Assembly: GCA_903834475.1 (NCBI GenBank) | Contig: CAILJH010000160.1 | Location: 1 to 64,000 of the forward strand | Source: an uncultured Prolixibacteraceae bacterium | Lineage (GTDB): Bacteria; Bacteroidota; Bacteroidia; Bacteroidales; Prolixibacteraceae | Reading direction: 5' to 3' | DNA length: 64,000 nt | Part shown: positions 18,677 to 26,602 of the stretch, piece after piece | Layout of the letters: each line of letters begins with the position of its first letter | Position numbering within the stretch: position 1 is the first letter of the stretch | The notes under the pieces: generated by a model | The model's database searches: none | Seen by the model: the letters and a program-made list of their open reading frames with translations, nothing else | What the model was told of the DNA's origin: nothing | Position numbers and translations under genes: made by a program

Positions 18677-19246
18677 ATGAAAGAACCGTCTGATAAAAAA
18701 CCGGTTAAAATATTGGGCATCGACCCGGGAACCAATGTGATGGGCTACGGACTGATCGAGGTGATAGACAACAAACCTCGAATTCTCCAGGTTGGAGTAA
18801 TCAAAACCGCCGGATTTACTGATCATTACCAAAAGCTTAGGCATATTTTCGATCGCTCAAACGCGCTGCTGAATGAGTTAAATCCGGATGAACTGGCCAT
18901 CGAATCACAGTTTTATGGCAAGGATATTCAGGCCATGCTCAAACTGGGACGGGCGCAGGGCGTGGTGCTGGGATTGGCGCTCAGCAAAAACATACCGGTT
19001 TTCGAATACGCTCCGTTGAAAGTAAAACAATCGATTACCGGAATGGGCCGCGCAGCCAAGGAACAGGTTGCTTTTTTCCTCAAAAACATGTTCAGCATGA
19101 ATGAACTTCCAAAAGAACTGGATGCGACCGATGCCATCGCCGTTGCAGTGTGTCATTACCTCCAGATGAAAAATCCGGTAGGAAAATCAGGAGTAAAAAG
19201 CTGGGGTGATTTTGTGAAAAAGAATCCGGATCGGGTGAAAAAATAA
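18677..19246 (+). CDS. ruvC: Crossover junction endodeoxyribonuclease RuvC
   Basis: RuvC resolves Holliday junctions with RuvAB. The 189-residue protein keeps the four acidic catalytic residues: Asp16 in ILGIDPGTNVMGYG, Glu76 in LAIESQFYGKDIQ, and Asp149 and Asp152 in ELDATDAIAVAVCHYLQ. The N- and C-terminal tails are slightly longer than in E. coli RuvC, which is usual in this phylum. It is followed by an inverted-repeat unit and then the convergent HIT–greA pair. Confidence 0.96.
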   Translation: MKEPSDKKPVKILGIDPGTNVMGYGLIEVIDNKPRILQVGVIKTAGFTDHYQKLRHIFDRSNALLNELNPDELAIESQFYGKDIQAMLKLGRAQGVVLGLALSKNIPVFEYAPLKVKQSITGMGRAAKEQVAFFLKNMFSMNELPKELDATDAIAVAVCHYLQMKNPVGKSGVKSWGDFVKKNPDRVKK

Positions 19247-19247
19247 A

Positions 19248-19334
19248 GGTCATTCGTTGTCATTAATTGTGACTGGTTGTGGTCAGCAAGTACGCGGTTT
19301 ACCTTGAATGACTATCGAATGACAACGAATGACC
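19248..19334. repeat. 87-bp inverted-repeat unit between ruvC and HIT gene
   Basis: GGTCATTCGTTGTCATT (19248–19264) is perfectly repeated in inverted orientation at 19318–19334 around a 53-nt centre that itself contains GAATGACTATCGAATGAC. It starts 1 bp after the ruvC stop codon and ends 10 bp before the HIT gene's stop. There is no adjacent T tract, so it looks more like a dispersed element than a simple terminator. Confidence 0.8.
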
Positions 19335-19344
19335 GGGAGATTTT

Positions 19345-19749
19345 CTAACTCTGTGCCAGACATTCTTTCGCAATAGCAGCAGTAATTTCAGCCATTTCTT
19401 CTTTAGTGAACGACAATTTTTTAGAAAAGTGAAGCAAATCGGCTTCGGTTTGCATCGGTACCAGATGAATGTGGGCATGAGGAACTTCAAGACCTAAAAC
19501 CATTACTCCGACTTTCTGACAAGGAATAGCTTTCTGAATTCCAAGAGCAACTTTTTTTGCAAACAACTGCAATCCGGTATAGGTTTCCTCATCCAGATCA
19601 AACAGATAATCAACTTCTTTTTTAGGAATGACCAGCGTATGTCCTTTGGCTACCGGAAAAATATCCAGAAAGGCCAGAAAATTTTCATCTTCGGACACTT
19701 TCCAGGCGGGGATTTCTCCGTTTACAATTTTGGTAAAAAGGCTTGCCAT
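19345..19749 (-). CDS. HIT-family nucleotide-binding protein
   Basis: A 134-residue histidine-triad protein (HINT branch), a nucleoside phosphoramidase or nucleotidyl hydrolase. The catalytic triad motif is H91-x-H93-x-H95 in PHAHIHLVPMQ, and the N-terminus SLFTKIVNGEIPAWKV is typical. It follows greA by 12 bp on the same strand, so the two are probably co-transcribed, an order often seen in Bacteroidota. Confidence 0.94.
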   Translation of the reverse strand: MASLFTKIVNGEIPAWKVSEDENFLAFLDIFPVAKGHTLVIPKKEVDYLFDLDEETYTGLQLFAKKVALGIQKAIPCQKVGVMVLGLEVPHAHIHLVPMQTEADLLHFSKKLSFTKEEMAEITAAIAKECLAQS

Positions 19750-19761
19750 TTTCAGTCCAAA

Positions 19762-20235
19762 TTACATTGCAATGTCAATAATCTCGAATTGCATTTTTCC
19801 TGAAGGAACCTGTATTTCAACCACATCGCCAAGCTTTTTCCCCATCAGGCCTTTGGCAATCGGAGTCTGAATGGAGATTTTTCCCAGTTTCAGATCGGCT
19901 TCAGGTTCTGAAACGATGATGTATTGCATAGTGGCATTATTGGTCTTGTTGCGAATAGTAACCTTATTCAACATCTGAACAGACGAGATGTCGATTTTTG
20001 ATTCATCGATAATCCGTGCAGAAGCGATCTTTGAACTTAAAATTGCAATTTTAGCTTCCAGCATTCCTTGTGCATCTTTGGCAGCATCATATTCGGCATT
20101 TTCCGAAATATCTCCTTTTTCAATGGCTTCGCCTATCGACTTCGAAATAGCCGGGCGTTCGATCTTGGTCATTCGTTCCAACTCATCTTTCATTTTCCGA
20201 AGACCTTCTTCCGTAATATAAGTAACCGTTCCCAT
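19762..20235 (-). CDS. greA: Transcription elongation factor GreA
   Basis: GreA rescues backtracked RNA polymerase by stimulating cleavage of the nascent 3' end. The 157-residue length is standard. The N-terminal coiled coil includes GDISENAEYDAAKDAQG, with the acidic loop that reaches the polymerase active site, and the C-terminal FKBP-like domain includes SIQTPIAKGLMGKKLGDVVE. A strong ribosome binding site (AAGGAG) lies a few bases upstream. The leader contains a predicted promoter and a terminator-like hairpin, described separately. Confidence 0.96.
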   Translation of the reverse strand: MGTVTYITEEGLRKMKDELERMTKIERPAISKSIGEAIEKGDISENAEYDAAKDAQGMLEAKIAILSSKIASARIIDESKIDISSVQMLNKVTIRNKTNNATMQYIIVSEPEADLKLGKISIQTPIAKGLMGKKLGDVVEIQVPSGKMQFEIIDIAM

Positions 20236-20268
20236 GGGTTTCTCCTTTTTTTTAAAACGATATTAAAA

Positions 20269-20302
20269 ACAAAAAAGAATTCCGCCCATAGCGGAACTCT
20301 TT
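20269..20302 (-). terminator. Hairpin in the greA leader / terminator after the 20366 gene
   Basis: On the minus strand AGAGTTCCGC, loop TATGG, GCGGAATTCT is followed by TTTTTTG. It lies between the stop of the gene at 20366–20806 and the greA start. A TAnnTTTG match immediately upstream would place this hairpin at the very 5' end of the greA transcript. Confidence 0.75.
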
Positions 20303-20309
20303 CGTGACA

Positions 20310-20317
20310 CAAACTTA
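20310..20317 (-). promoter_or_regulatory. Predicted -7 promoter element of greA
   Basis: Minus-strand TAAGTTTG matches TAnnTTTG. A start site about 6 bp downstream would be near 20304, just before the leader hairpin. No well-spaced -33 element was found. Confidence 0.45.
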
Positions 20318-20365
20318 TACAAATTTTTTATTCTTTACGAATCTAATGTTATATAATACAATCAG

Positions 20366-20806
20366 TCAATATTTTCGTTGCATGATTTCGGAATAAACAA
20401 ATGCTTTGCGCAGCGAGAAATCTTCTAAATAGCCTGGCGTCTCTTCATCTTCATCTTCAGGTTTCGGTGCTTCAACCAACGACTTCCGTGTGCTTGGCTG
20501 GAGCGGTTTTTTCGCCCGTTCAGGAAGTGTGCTAACGAAACTGGTATGATAAAGTCCTGATTTAACTGCTGGAGCTGGCATAACCAACGGTTCTTTTTTC
20601 AATACGGGTTTAACCAATACTTTTGGCTGAATCTCCACTTTGGATTCGGCGAGGAACTCTTCGCCCAACAGCTGATCCAGGAAGAAATTTCTTGGTTTGA
20701 CGCCTTTTTCAGCAGGATCATCCATCGCCTTTTTCTTCTTGTTCTGATTGATTGCACCTAAAATTGAAAGCGCTATTGCGATAATCAGGAAAATATAATC
20801 ATCCAT
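20366..20806 (-). CDS. Hypothetical membrane-anchored protein
   Basis: A 146-residue protein with one N-terminal membrane helix (DYIFLIIAIALSILGAIN, about 3–20) followed by a short basic stretch (NKKKKAMDD) and a long polar, Pro- and Lys-rich tail without recognisable domain (for example KPLQPSTRKSLVEAPKPEDE). The positive charges after the helix suggest the tail is cytoplasmic. It is upstream of greA on the same strand but separated by a hairpin. I do not recognise the family. Confidence 0.7.
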   Translation of the reverse strand: MDDYIFLIIAIALSILGAINQNKKKKAMDDPAEKGVKPRNFFLDQLLGEEFLAESKVEIQPKVLVKPVLKKEPLVMPAPAVKSGLYHTSFVSTLPERAKKPLQPSTRKSLVEAPKPEDEDEETPGYLEDFSLRKAFVYSEIMQRKY

Positions 20807-20880
20807 CTTTTGCTTTTTTTAATGCCGAATGCAAAAATTTGTGCTTTTCTTTGTTCGTTCAGAAATTAAAGGTAGTAAAA

Positions 20881-21327
20881 ATGGTTCAATTATCCCGACA
20901 TGTTTTCAAAGCAATTTTGATTTGCTTTTTTGTATCCATTGGTATCAATGGTTGCAAGAAAGATTACACATCGGTGATCCCATATGTTTATGTCAATTTT
21001 TCATTTAATCCGGCCAGTTATATCGAGTTAAATATCCCGGGTGGAGCAGTATCTTTCTCTGGAATTGGCTTTGGAGGCCTCATTGTTTTTAAAGATTTTG
21101 AAGGCAGTTCAACGCCCTTGCTTGCTTTCGATGCTGCATGCACCTATGAAGTTAACCCAACAGTTCGGGTTACTGTTGATGGAAGCGGAGTGGCTACCTG
21201 TCCAAAGTGCAAATCTCAATTCATTTTGATCGGCGGAGGTGGCAGTCCGGTAAAAGGACCAGCAATGGAACCGTTAAAACAGTACCAGGCGCAGTACGCC
21301 AATGGAAGCATTTTGGTAAAAAACTAA
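20881..21327 (+). CDS. Rieske-like lipoprotein lacking the histidine ligands
   Basis: The start at 20881 (MVQLSRHVFKAILICFFVSI) gives a lipoprotein signal with Cys near residue 25 (INGC). An upstream in-frame ATG at 20839 is less likely. The fold matches Rieske [2Fe-2S] domains: the first cluster loop reads A-C-T-Y-E, the second C-P-K-C, 17 residues apart after the Tyr, and the end has the typical GPAMEPLKQY. Canonical Rieske loops are C-x-H and C-x-x-H; here the histidines are replaced by Tyr and Cys. The protein (148 residues) may be a structural or metal-binding relative rather than an electron carrier. Confidence 0.7.
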   Translation: MVQLSRHVFKAILICFFVSIGINGCKKDYTSVIPYVYVNFSFNPASYIELNIPGGAVSFSGIGFGGLIVFKDFEGSSTPLLAFDAACTYEVNPTVRVTVDGSGVATCPKCKSQFILIGGGGSPVKGPAMEPLKQYQAQYANGSILVKN

Positions 21328-21797
21328 ACCCAAACTTTTAACTCATAAACTTTCCGCGTTTTCAGTTCGAATAAGAATACTTTTTGAAATTCAGAACTGA
21401 AATTCCAGCTTTCAAGTTTGTTCGACAAGTTGAAAGATACCGGACTTTCATCCAGATCAGCCGTTATTAGCAGCCAAAGCTGGCTTAGCTTTTTCTTTTG
21501 ATAAAGGGGAAGTTTTTCATTTTTAGCAAGAATGGTGAATTCGATGTTCTCACGGTTCAGTTCAGGTGGCTGATATCCGCTGATCTGTCGGGGATAATGC
21601 GTTTTCAATTTGAGAACCCTTGGTCCGTGCAGTTTGGTGAGTTCAATCCCAATGGAAATTCTGGATGTATTCCGGATAATAAAATCAGGCGACTCTGATT
21701 TGATCAGTTTCCCTTTTGGAAATTCGTCATACCTGTTCCTGAATTGCTCCATGATATGCATTTCTTCCAATGACTGTGAAAACTGATTGAAACTCAT
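21324..21797 (-). CDS. Hypothetical protein, possible PD-(D/E)xK-type fold
   Basis: A 157-residue cytoplasmic protein of unknown family. It contains SPDFIIRNTSRISIGIELTK (about 35–54), in which an Asp after Pro is followed about 14 residues later by Glu-Leu-Thr in a predicted beta strand, and a later hydrophobic strand LSQLWLLITAD. This resembles the core of PD-(D/E)xK nuclease-fold proteins, but a clear catalytic Lys after the Glu is not certain (ELTK). It converges with the Rieske-like gene and their ends overlap by 4 bp. Confidence 0.6.
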   Translation of the reverse strand: MSFNQFSQSLEEMHIMEQFRNRYDEFPKGKLIKSESPDFIIRNTSRISIGIELTKLHGPRVLKLKTHYPRQISGYQPPELNRENIEFTILAKNEKLPLYQKKKLSQLWLLITADLDESPVSFNLSNKLESWNFSSEFQKVFLFELKTRKVYELKVWV

Positions 21798-21844
21798 TTA
21801 TTCAATTTTTAATAAACGAAAATAACATTTGTTCCCGAAAAGAA

Positions 21845-21870
21845 AAAAGGAACTGAATCAGTTCCTTTTA
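21845..21870 (-). terminator. Terminator after ahcY
   Basis: AAAAGGAACTGA-CAGTTCCTTTT forms a near-perfect palindrome with A/T tracts on both sides. It lies downstream of ahcY on the minus strand, past the type B repeat, and upstream of the 21324–21797 gene. Confidence 0.75.
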
Positions 21871-21891
21871 AATATTTGAATGTATTCACAA

Positions 21892-21924
21892 CTCCCTCTC
21901 CTTTGGAGAGGGTTGGGGAGAGGC
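21892..21924. repeat. Dispersed palindromic repeat, solitary type B copy
   Basis: CTCCCTCTCCTTTGGAGAGGG (split here: hairpin CCCTCTCC-TTT-GGAGAGGG) followed by TTGGGGAGAGGC. It ends 2 bp from the ahcY stop codon. No type A partner is seen nearby. Confidence 0.85.
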
Positions 21925-21926
21925 TA

Positions 21927-23345
21927 TTAGTACCGGTAATGTTCAGGTTTGTATGGGCCTTGAGCCGAAATGCCCAGATAACTTGCCTGGTCAGGTGTCA
22001 GAACAGTCAGTTTTACACCCAATTGTTCCAGATGCAAACGGGCAACTTCTTCATCGAGGTATTTTGGTAAACGATATACATTGACGGCATATTCTTTTTC
22101 CCAAAGTTCGATTTGTGCCAGGGTCTGATTGGTAAACGAGTTCGACATCACAAACGATGGATGACCGGTTGCACAACCCAGATTCACCAAACGGCCTTCA
22201 GCAAGCAGAAAAATAGAATGCCCATCGGCATAAGTATATTTATCAACCTGTGGTTTGATATTGGTTTTGCGAATTCCCAGCCAGTTTTCGAGGCGAACAA
22301 CCTGAATTTCATTGTCGAAATGTCCGATGTTGCATACGATAGCCTGATCTTTCATTCCAGCTAAATGTTCCGCAGTAATAATGTCCTTGTTTCCGGTGGT
22401 GGTTACAAAAATATTTCCTTCCGGAACAGCGTCTTCCATGGTTTTTACTTCAAAACCTTCCATGGCAGCCTGAAGGGCACAAATCGGATCGATCTCGGTC
22501 ACAATGACGCGTGCTCCGTAGCTGCGCATCGAATGGGCACAACCTTTACCTACGTCACCATATCCGGCTACGACTACAACTTTTCCGGCAATCATCACAT
22601 CAGTGGCACGTTTGATTCCATCGGCCAAAGATTCGCGACAACCATACAGGTTATCGAATTTTGATTTGGTCACCGAATCGTTTACGTTGAAGGCAGGGAA
22701 AAGCAATTTTCCTTCATTCATCATCTGATAAAGACGATGAACTCCTGTAGTAGTTTCTTCTGAAACGCCTTTAATCAATGGTACCTGGCGGGTCCAGCGT
22801 TGTGGGTCGAAAGCCAGCACTTCTTTCAAAGCATTGTAAAGTTCCCGTTCGTCTTCAGCTTCAACAGGCTGATCAAGTATGGAAGGATTTTTTTCAGCAT
22901 CATAACCAATGTGAACCATCATGGTAGCATCGCCGCCGTCGTCAACAATCAGAGTTGGCCCCAGTCCGTTGCCAAAATCGAGTGCACGTTCGGTACACCA
23001 CCAGTATTCGGCAAGGGATTCGCCCTTCCATGCAAAAACAGGAATTCCGGCAGCAGCAATAGCCGCAGCAGCGTGATCCTGAGTGCTGAAGATATTACAG
23101 CTTGCCCAACGCACTTCGGCGCCCAATTCGGCAAGTGTTTCAATCAATACGGCAGTTTGAATGGTCATGTGCAGCGAACCCATGATGCGGGCATTTTTCA
23201 GCGGTTTTGCTGCTGAATGTTTTTTCCGGATTGCCATCAATCCCGGCATTTCCTTTTCAGCAATCTCAATTTCTTTTCGCCCGAATTCTGAAAGCGATAT
23301 ATCGGCTACTTTGTAAGCCAATTGAACCAATGTTTTTGTAGTCAT
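21927..23345 (-). CDS. ahcY: Adenosylhomocysteinase
   Basis: S-adenosylhomocysteine hydrolase splits SAH into adenosine and homocysteine, relieving product inhibition of methyltransferases. The 472-residue length is that of the long bacterial form. Visible features are the NAD-binding [20 protein letters not shown] (about 255–275), the substrate region [20 protein letters not shown], and the C-terminal YKPEHYRY that reaches the neighbouring subunit's cofactor site. A -7 element TATCTTTG lies upstream on the minus strand at 23369–23376. A repeat and a hairpin terminator follow the gene. Confidence 0.97.
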   Translation of the reverse strand: MTTKTLVQLAYKVADISLSEFGRKEIEIAEKEMPGLMAIRKKHSAAKPLKNARIMGSLHMTIQTAVLIETLAELGAEVRWASCNIFSTQDHAAAAIAAAGIPVFAWKGESLAEYWWCTERALDFGNGLGPTLIVDDGGDATMMVHIGYDAEKNPSILDQPVEAEDERELYNALKEVLAFDPQRWTRQVPLIKGVSEETTTGVHRLYQMMNEGKLLFPAFNVNDSVTKSKFDNLYGCRESLADGIKRATDVMIAGKVVVVAGYGDVGKGCAHSMRSYGARVIVTEIDPICALQAAMEGFEVKTMEDAVPEGNIFVTTTGNKDIITAEHLAGMKDQAIVCNIGHFDNEIQVVRLENWLGIRKTNIKPQVDKYTYADGHSIFLLAEGRLVNLGCATGHPSFVMSNSFTNQTLAQIELWEKEYAVNVYRLPKYLDEEVARLHLEQLGVKLTVLTPDQASYLGISAQGPYKPEHYRY

Positions 23346-23368
23346 TTCATTATTTTTTTAATTGTGGA

Positions 23369-23376
23369 CAAAGATA
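23369..23376 (-). promoter_or_regulatory. Predicted -7 promoter element of ahcY
   Basis: Minus-strand TATCTTTG matches TAnnTTTG and lies 23 bp upstream of the ahcY start codon. A -33 element at the expected spacing is not obvious. Confidence 0.55.
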
Positions 23377-23434
23377 AGCAAATCGCCAGTTGTTATTTGC
23401 TAATATTGATCACAAAACTGTTTAATTAAATAAT

Positions 23435-24388
23435 TTATTTACCTGAAATATTTTCAATCGTATTGAAAAAGTTCAGTGTCGCAATTTTATCTTTTGCAAG
23501 TTGATTTTTCAATTCGTCAATTGATGAAAATTTCTGTTCCTCACGCAGTTTGCGGAAGAAGCTAATCTCGATGAATTCAGCGTAAATATCCAAATCAAAG
23601 TTAAAAATATTGACTTCAATGCTGCGGTGATCGGCATTGTTATTAACAGTCGGGCGGCTGCCTATGTTCAACATCCCAAGGTAGATTTGATCCCTGACCT
23701 TTACTTTTACAGCATAAACCCCGTATCCCGGAACAATTTTATCCGGATCGGAAGTATCAATATTTGCCGTTGGAAATTGAATTTTCCGGCCAAGTTTTTG
23801 CCCTTCAACCACCGAACCATGAAGTGTAAAAGGATATCCAAGAAAGGCGTTTGCTACCTCAAAGTTACCATGTTGTATGGCTTCACGGATTTTGGTCGAA
23901 CTGACATTGGATTCGTTCATCAATAAAACATCCAGTTTTTCGATCTGAAAACCCAATCGACCGGCACTGTTTTTCAGGAATTCGAAATCACCCTGCCGGT
24001 TTTTACCAAATTTATGGTCGTACCCAACCACCAGGTATTTGGTATGGATTTGTCCGATTAAAATTTGTTCAACAAACTCACCATATGATAATTGCGCAAA
24101 TTCAGGAGTAAAAGGATAAATGATCAGATGATCGATACCCGATTGTTCAAACAATTCTATTTTTTCGTTCTGTGTGGTGAGCAACCTCAGATTCGTTTCT
24201 TCCGGCGCTATAACCTTACGGGGATGGGGATCGAAGGTGAAAATGACCGATTCGCCACCGATTCTCGCTGCAAGTTCGTTCATCCGGTCAATAATTTTCC
24301 GATGACCCAAATGGACACCATCGAAAGTTCCAACGGTTAATACCGGATTATGGGCATGAAAACTATTCAGGTCTCTGTGTATTTTCAC
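23435..24388 (-). CDS. ribF: Bifunctional riboflavin kinase / FAD synthetase RibF
   Basis: RibF makes FMN from riboflavin and then FAD. The 317-residue protein has the N-terminal nucleotidyltransferase domain, with TVGTFDGVHLGHRKIIDRM (HxGH motif, about 17–35) and SSTKIREAIQHGNFEVA (about 163–179), and the C-terminal flavokinase domain with GRKIQFPTANI and YAVKVKVRDQIYLGMLNIGSRPT. Its stop lies 89 bp upstream of ahcY on the same strand, but ahcY has its own predicted promoter. Confidence 0.95.
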   Translation of the reverse strand: MKIHRDLNSFHAHNPVLTVGTFDGVHLGHRKIIDRMNELAARIGGESVIFTFDPHPRKVIAPEETNLRLLTTQNEKIELFEQSGIDHLIIYPFTPEFAQLSYGEFVEQILIGQIHTKYLVVGYDHKFGKNRQGDFEFLKNSAGRLGFQIEKLDVLLMNESNVSSTKIREAIQHGNFEVANAFLGYPFTLHGSVVEGQKLGRKIQFPTANIDTSDPDKIVPGYGVYAVKVKVRDQIYLGMLNIGSRPTVNNNADHRSIEVNIFNFDLDIYAEFIEISFFRKLREEQKFSSIDELKNQLAKDKIATLNFFNTIENISGK

Positions 24389-24500
24389 TTCAATAAGTAT
24401 TTGAATTCGGGGTCAAAATTAATTATTTAGCGGTGTCTGCATCAATTAAAACAACAACTAAGCAAAGGTAAATTTCAAAACTTGACAAACCTGTCATTTT

Positions 24501-25703
24501 ATGAAAGCGAAATTATTATTTTTATACCCTGTTTTGACTCAAAAAAGTATAATCGTGAAAAAAATATTCTTGGTATTCACCATTCTTACAGCATTTCTTT
24601 TCTCATGCAAAAAGCCTAATGGTTTCGTTATCAGTGGAAAGATCACCAATTCTGAAGGCAAGTATTTATATCTGGATGAATTGAAAGTTGCTTCGAGCCT
24701 GCCTGTCGATTCGGTGCAATTGGAAAGGGACGGATCTTTCAGGTTTAAAGGGAAGATTGGTTATCCTAATTTTTACCTGCTTCGCCTGAATGAGAAGAAC
24801 TTTGTAACCTTGTTAGTTGATACGACTGAAAAAATCAACGTTTATGGCGATGCCGCCAATTTTTCAAGGGACTATGTTGTGGAAGGTTCACCTGGTTCGA
24901 AACTTGTTCAGGAATTAAACAACCGGCTTGCAAAAACCAAACATCAGCTTGATTCCATTCAAAGCCGGATTATCGCCTTCCGGAATTATCGGGATTACAA
25001 CATTCAAAAAATCAAGTGGGATCAGGAACTGACTGACATCAAACAAAATCAGATCAGGTATTCAACCGAATTTGTTCAGAAACATCCGTTCTCCATGTCA
25101 TCCGTATTGGCCTTGTATCAGAAATTTGATGATGCAAACTATGTCATTCAGGATCTGCAATCACTTAAGGTTGCCGCATCGGCCCTGAATACCATGTTCC
25201 CCAAATCAGAACATGTAAAAGCACTTTATGCCAATACCCAACGATTGATGGTTGATGTAAAGAACAGTAGGTTACAGGAATTCATTTCGAAAAATGGCCA
25301 GAATTTTCCCAATATCACGCTCCCAAATGCCAATGGCCGGGATGTTTCTCTGTCATCTCTTGATTCAAAAGTTGTCCTCATTCAGTTTTGGTCAGCGCTC
25401 AACACTGATTCGCGTTATCAGAATCAGGCACTTGCCGAACTTTATAAAAAGTATAAATCAAAAGGCCTGGAAATTTACCAGGTGAGTCTTGATGATGACC
25501 GGAATGCATGGCTGACTGCCATTCAGCAGGATGGCTTGAACTGGATTAACGTTGGGGATATGAAAGGAAGTATTAATGCAGTGAACTCATATAATGTAAA
25601 AGTCATCCCATCCAATTTTATTATGGATAGTGAAAGACGAATTGTTGCCAGGGATGTTATAGGCCCTGCTCTTGATCAGGTGATCGGAAAACTTACCAGA
25701 TAG
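24501..25703 (+). CDS. TlpA/DUF4369-type lipoprotein with thioredoxin fold lacking CxxC
   Basis: The protein is a lipoprotein (FLVFTILTAFLFSC). A GTG at 24555 (18 codons in) may be the true start, since it gives a standard signal peptide beginning KKIFLVF; the ATG at 24501 gives 400 residues. A DUF4369 domain (about 42–140, ISGKITNSEGKYLYLDEL) is followed by a helical linker and a thioredoxin-like domain (about 265–400). Where TlpA-type proteins have WCxxC, this one reads QFWSALNTDSRYQ, without either Cys. The cis-Pro region VIPSNFIMDSE is kept. Redox catalysis is therefore unlikely; a binding role is possible. Confidence 0.8.
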   Translation: MKAKLLFLYPVLTQKSIIVKKIFLVFTILTAFLFSCKKPNGFVISGKITNSEGKYLYLDELKVASSLPVDSVQLERDGSFRFKGKIGYPNFYLLRLNEKNFVTLLVDTTEKINVYGDAANFSRDYVVEGSPGSKLVQELNNRLAKTKHQLDSIQSRIIAFRNYRDYNIQKIKWDQELTDIKQNQIRYSTEFVQKHPFSMSSVLALYQKFDDANYVIQDLQSLKVAASALNTMFPKSEHVKALYANTQRLMVDVKNSRLQEFISKNGQNFPNITLPNANGRDVSLSSLDSKVVLIQFWSALNTDSRYQNQALAELYKKYKSKGLEIYQVSLDDDRNAWLTAIQQDGLNWINVGDMKGSINAVNSYNVKVIPSNFIMDSERRIVARDVIGPALDQVIGKLTR

Positions 25704-25817
25704 AGATTTTCTTAATCAATTATGAATTGAGAGGTCAGGAGCCTGCCTGAACTTTGGCTCTATCAATATTACGGCTATATTTACGATCTAATATTTTCGA
25801 ACCAATCATTTCAGGAA

Positions 25818-26591
25818 TTGAAAAATCAAGATAAAAAAATTTACTTCATATCCGATATTCATCTTGGCGCTCCGGCATTAAAGAATAACAAGGAACGTGA
25901 GCTTGCTTTTGTAAACTGGCTGGATGATATTAAGCGGGATGCGTCGCATCTTTTCCTGATGGGCGATATCTTCGATTTTTGGTTCGAATACAAGACCGTT
26001 GTTCCGCGTGGATTCACCCGCACTTTGGGAAAGATTGCCGAAATTGCCGATTCAGGAGTGGAGGTTCACTTTTTTACCGGAAATCATGATGTTTGGGTTT
26101 TCGATTATCTGCCTGACGAATTAGGAATGATACTTCACCGTGATGAATTTAAAACTGAACTGTATGGCAAAAAATTCTTTCTCGCTCATGGCGATGGGCT
26201 CGACCTGAGTGATAAAGGTTACCTGTTTCTTAAAAAGATGTTTACCAGCAAAACGCTTCAATGGTTGTTTGCCCGGGTTCATCCGAATTTTGGGGTAAAA
26301 CTCGGAATGAATTGGTCCAAACATTCACGGGTCACAAAAGGGATAAAAGGTGAAGAGTTTAAGGGAACAACCAACGAAGGAATGTTTATTTTTGCAGAGT
26401 CGGTTTTACGTGCTGAGCAGTTTGATTATTTCGTATTTGGACACCGGCACGTTTTGGAAAACTGCCCTATTGGAGAAAATAGCCGTTACATCAATCTGGG
26501 CGACTGGATACATTATTTTTCCTATGGTGTATTTAACGGAGAGAAATTTGAATTGAAACTATATAATTATCAGGGGCCAAAAGGCCATTAA
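25818..26591 (+). CDS. UDP-2,3-diacylglucosamine diphosphatase-like metallophosphoesterase (LpxH-like)
   Basis: LpxH-type enzymes release UMP from UDP-2,3-diacylglucosamine in lipid A synthesis at the inner membrane. The 257-residue protein has the two-metal metallophosphoesterase motifs: ISDIHLG (Asp13, His15), MGDIFDFW, TGNHDVW, AHGDGLD and FGHRHVLE. No ATG precedes these in frame, so TTG at 25818 is the likely start. It is followed 11 bp later by a beta-ketoacyl-ACP synthase III gene, so both probably serve lipid synthesis. Confidence 0.88.
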   Translation: MKNQDKKIYFISDIHLGAPALKNNKERELAFVNWLDDIKRDASHLFLMGDIFDFWFEYKTVVPRGFTRTLGKIAEIADSGVEVHFFTGNHDVWVFDYLPDELGMILHRDEFKTELYGKKFFLAHGDGLDLSDKGYLFLKKMFTSKTLQWLFARVHPNFGVKLGMNWSKHSRVTKGIKGEEFKGTTNEGMFIFAESVLRAEQFDYFVFGHRHVLENCPIGENSRYINLGDWIHYFSYGVFNGEKFELKLYNYQGPKGH

Positions 26592-26602
26592 AATGCCGGA
26601 TT

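Noticed and set aside
20881-21327. Calling the protein a functional Rieske ferredoxin
   Set aside because: Both histidine ligands are replaced, so a normal [2Fe-2S] Rieske centre is not supported.
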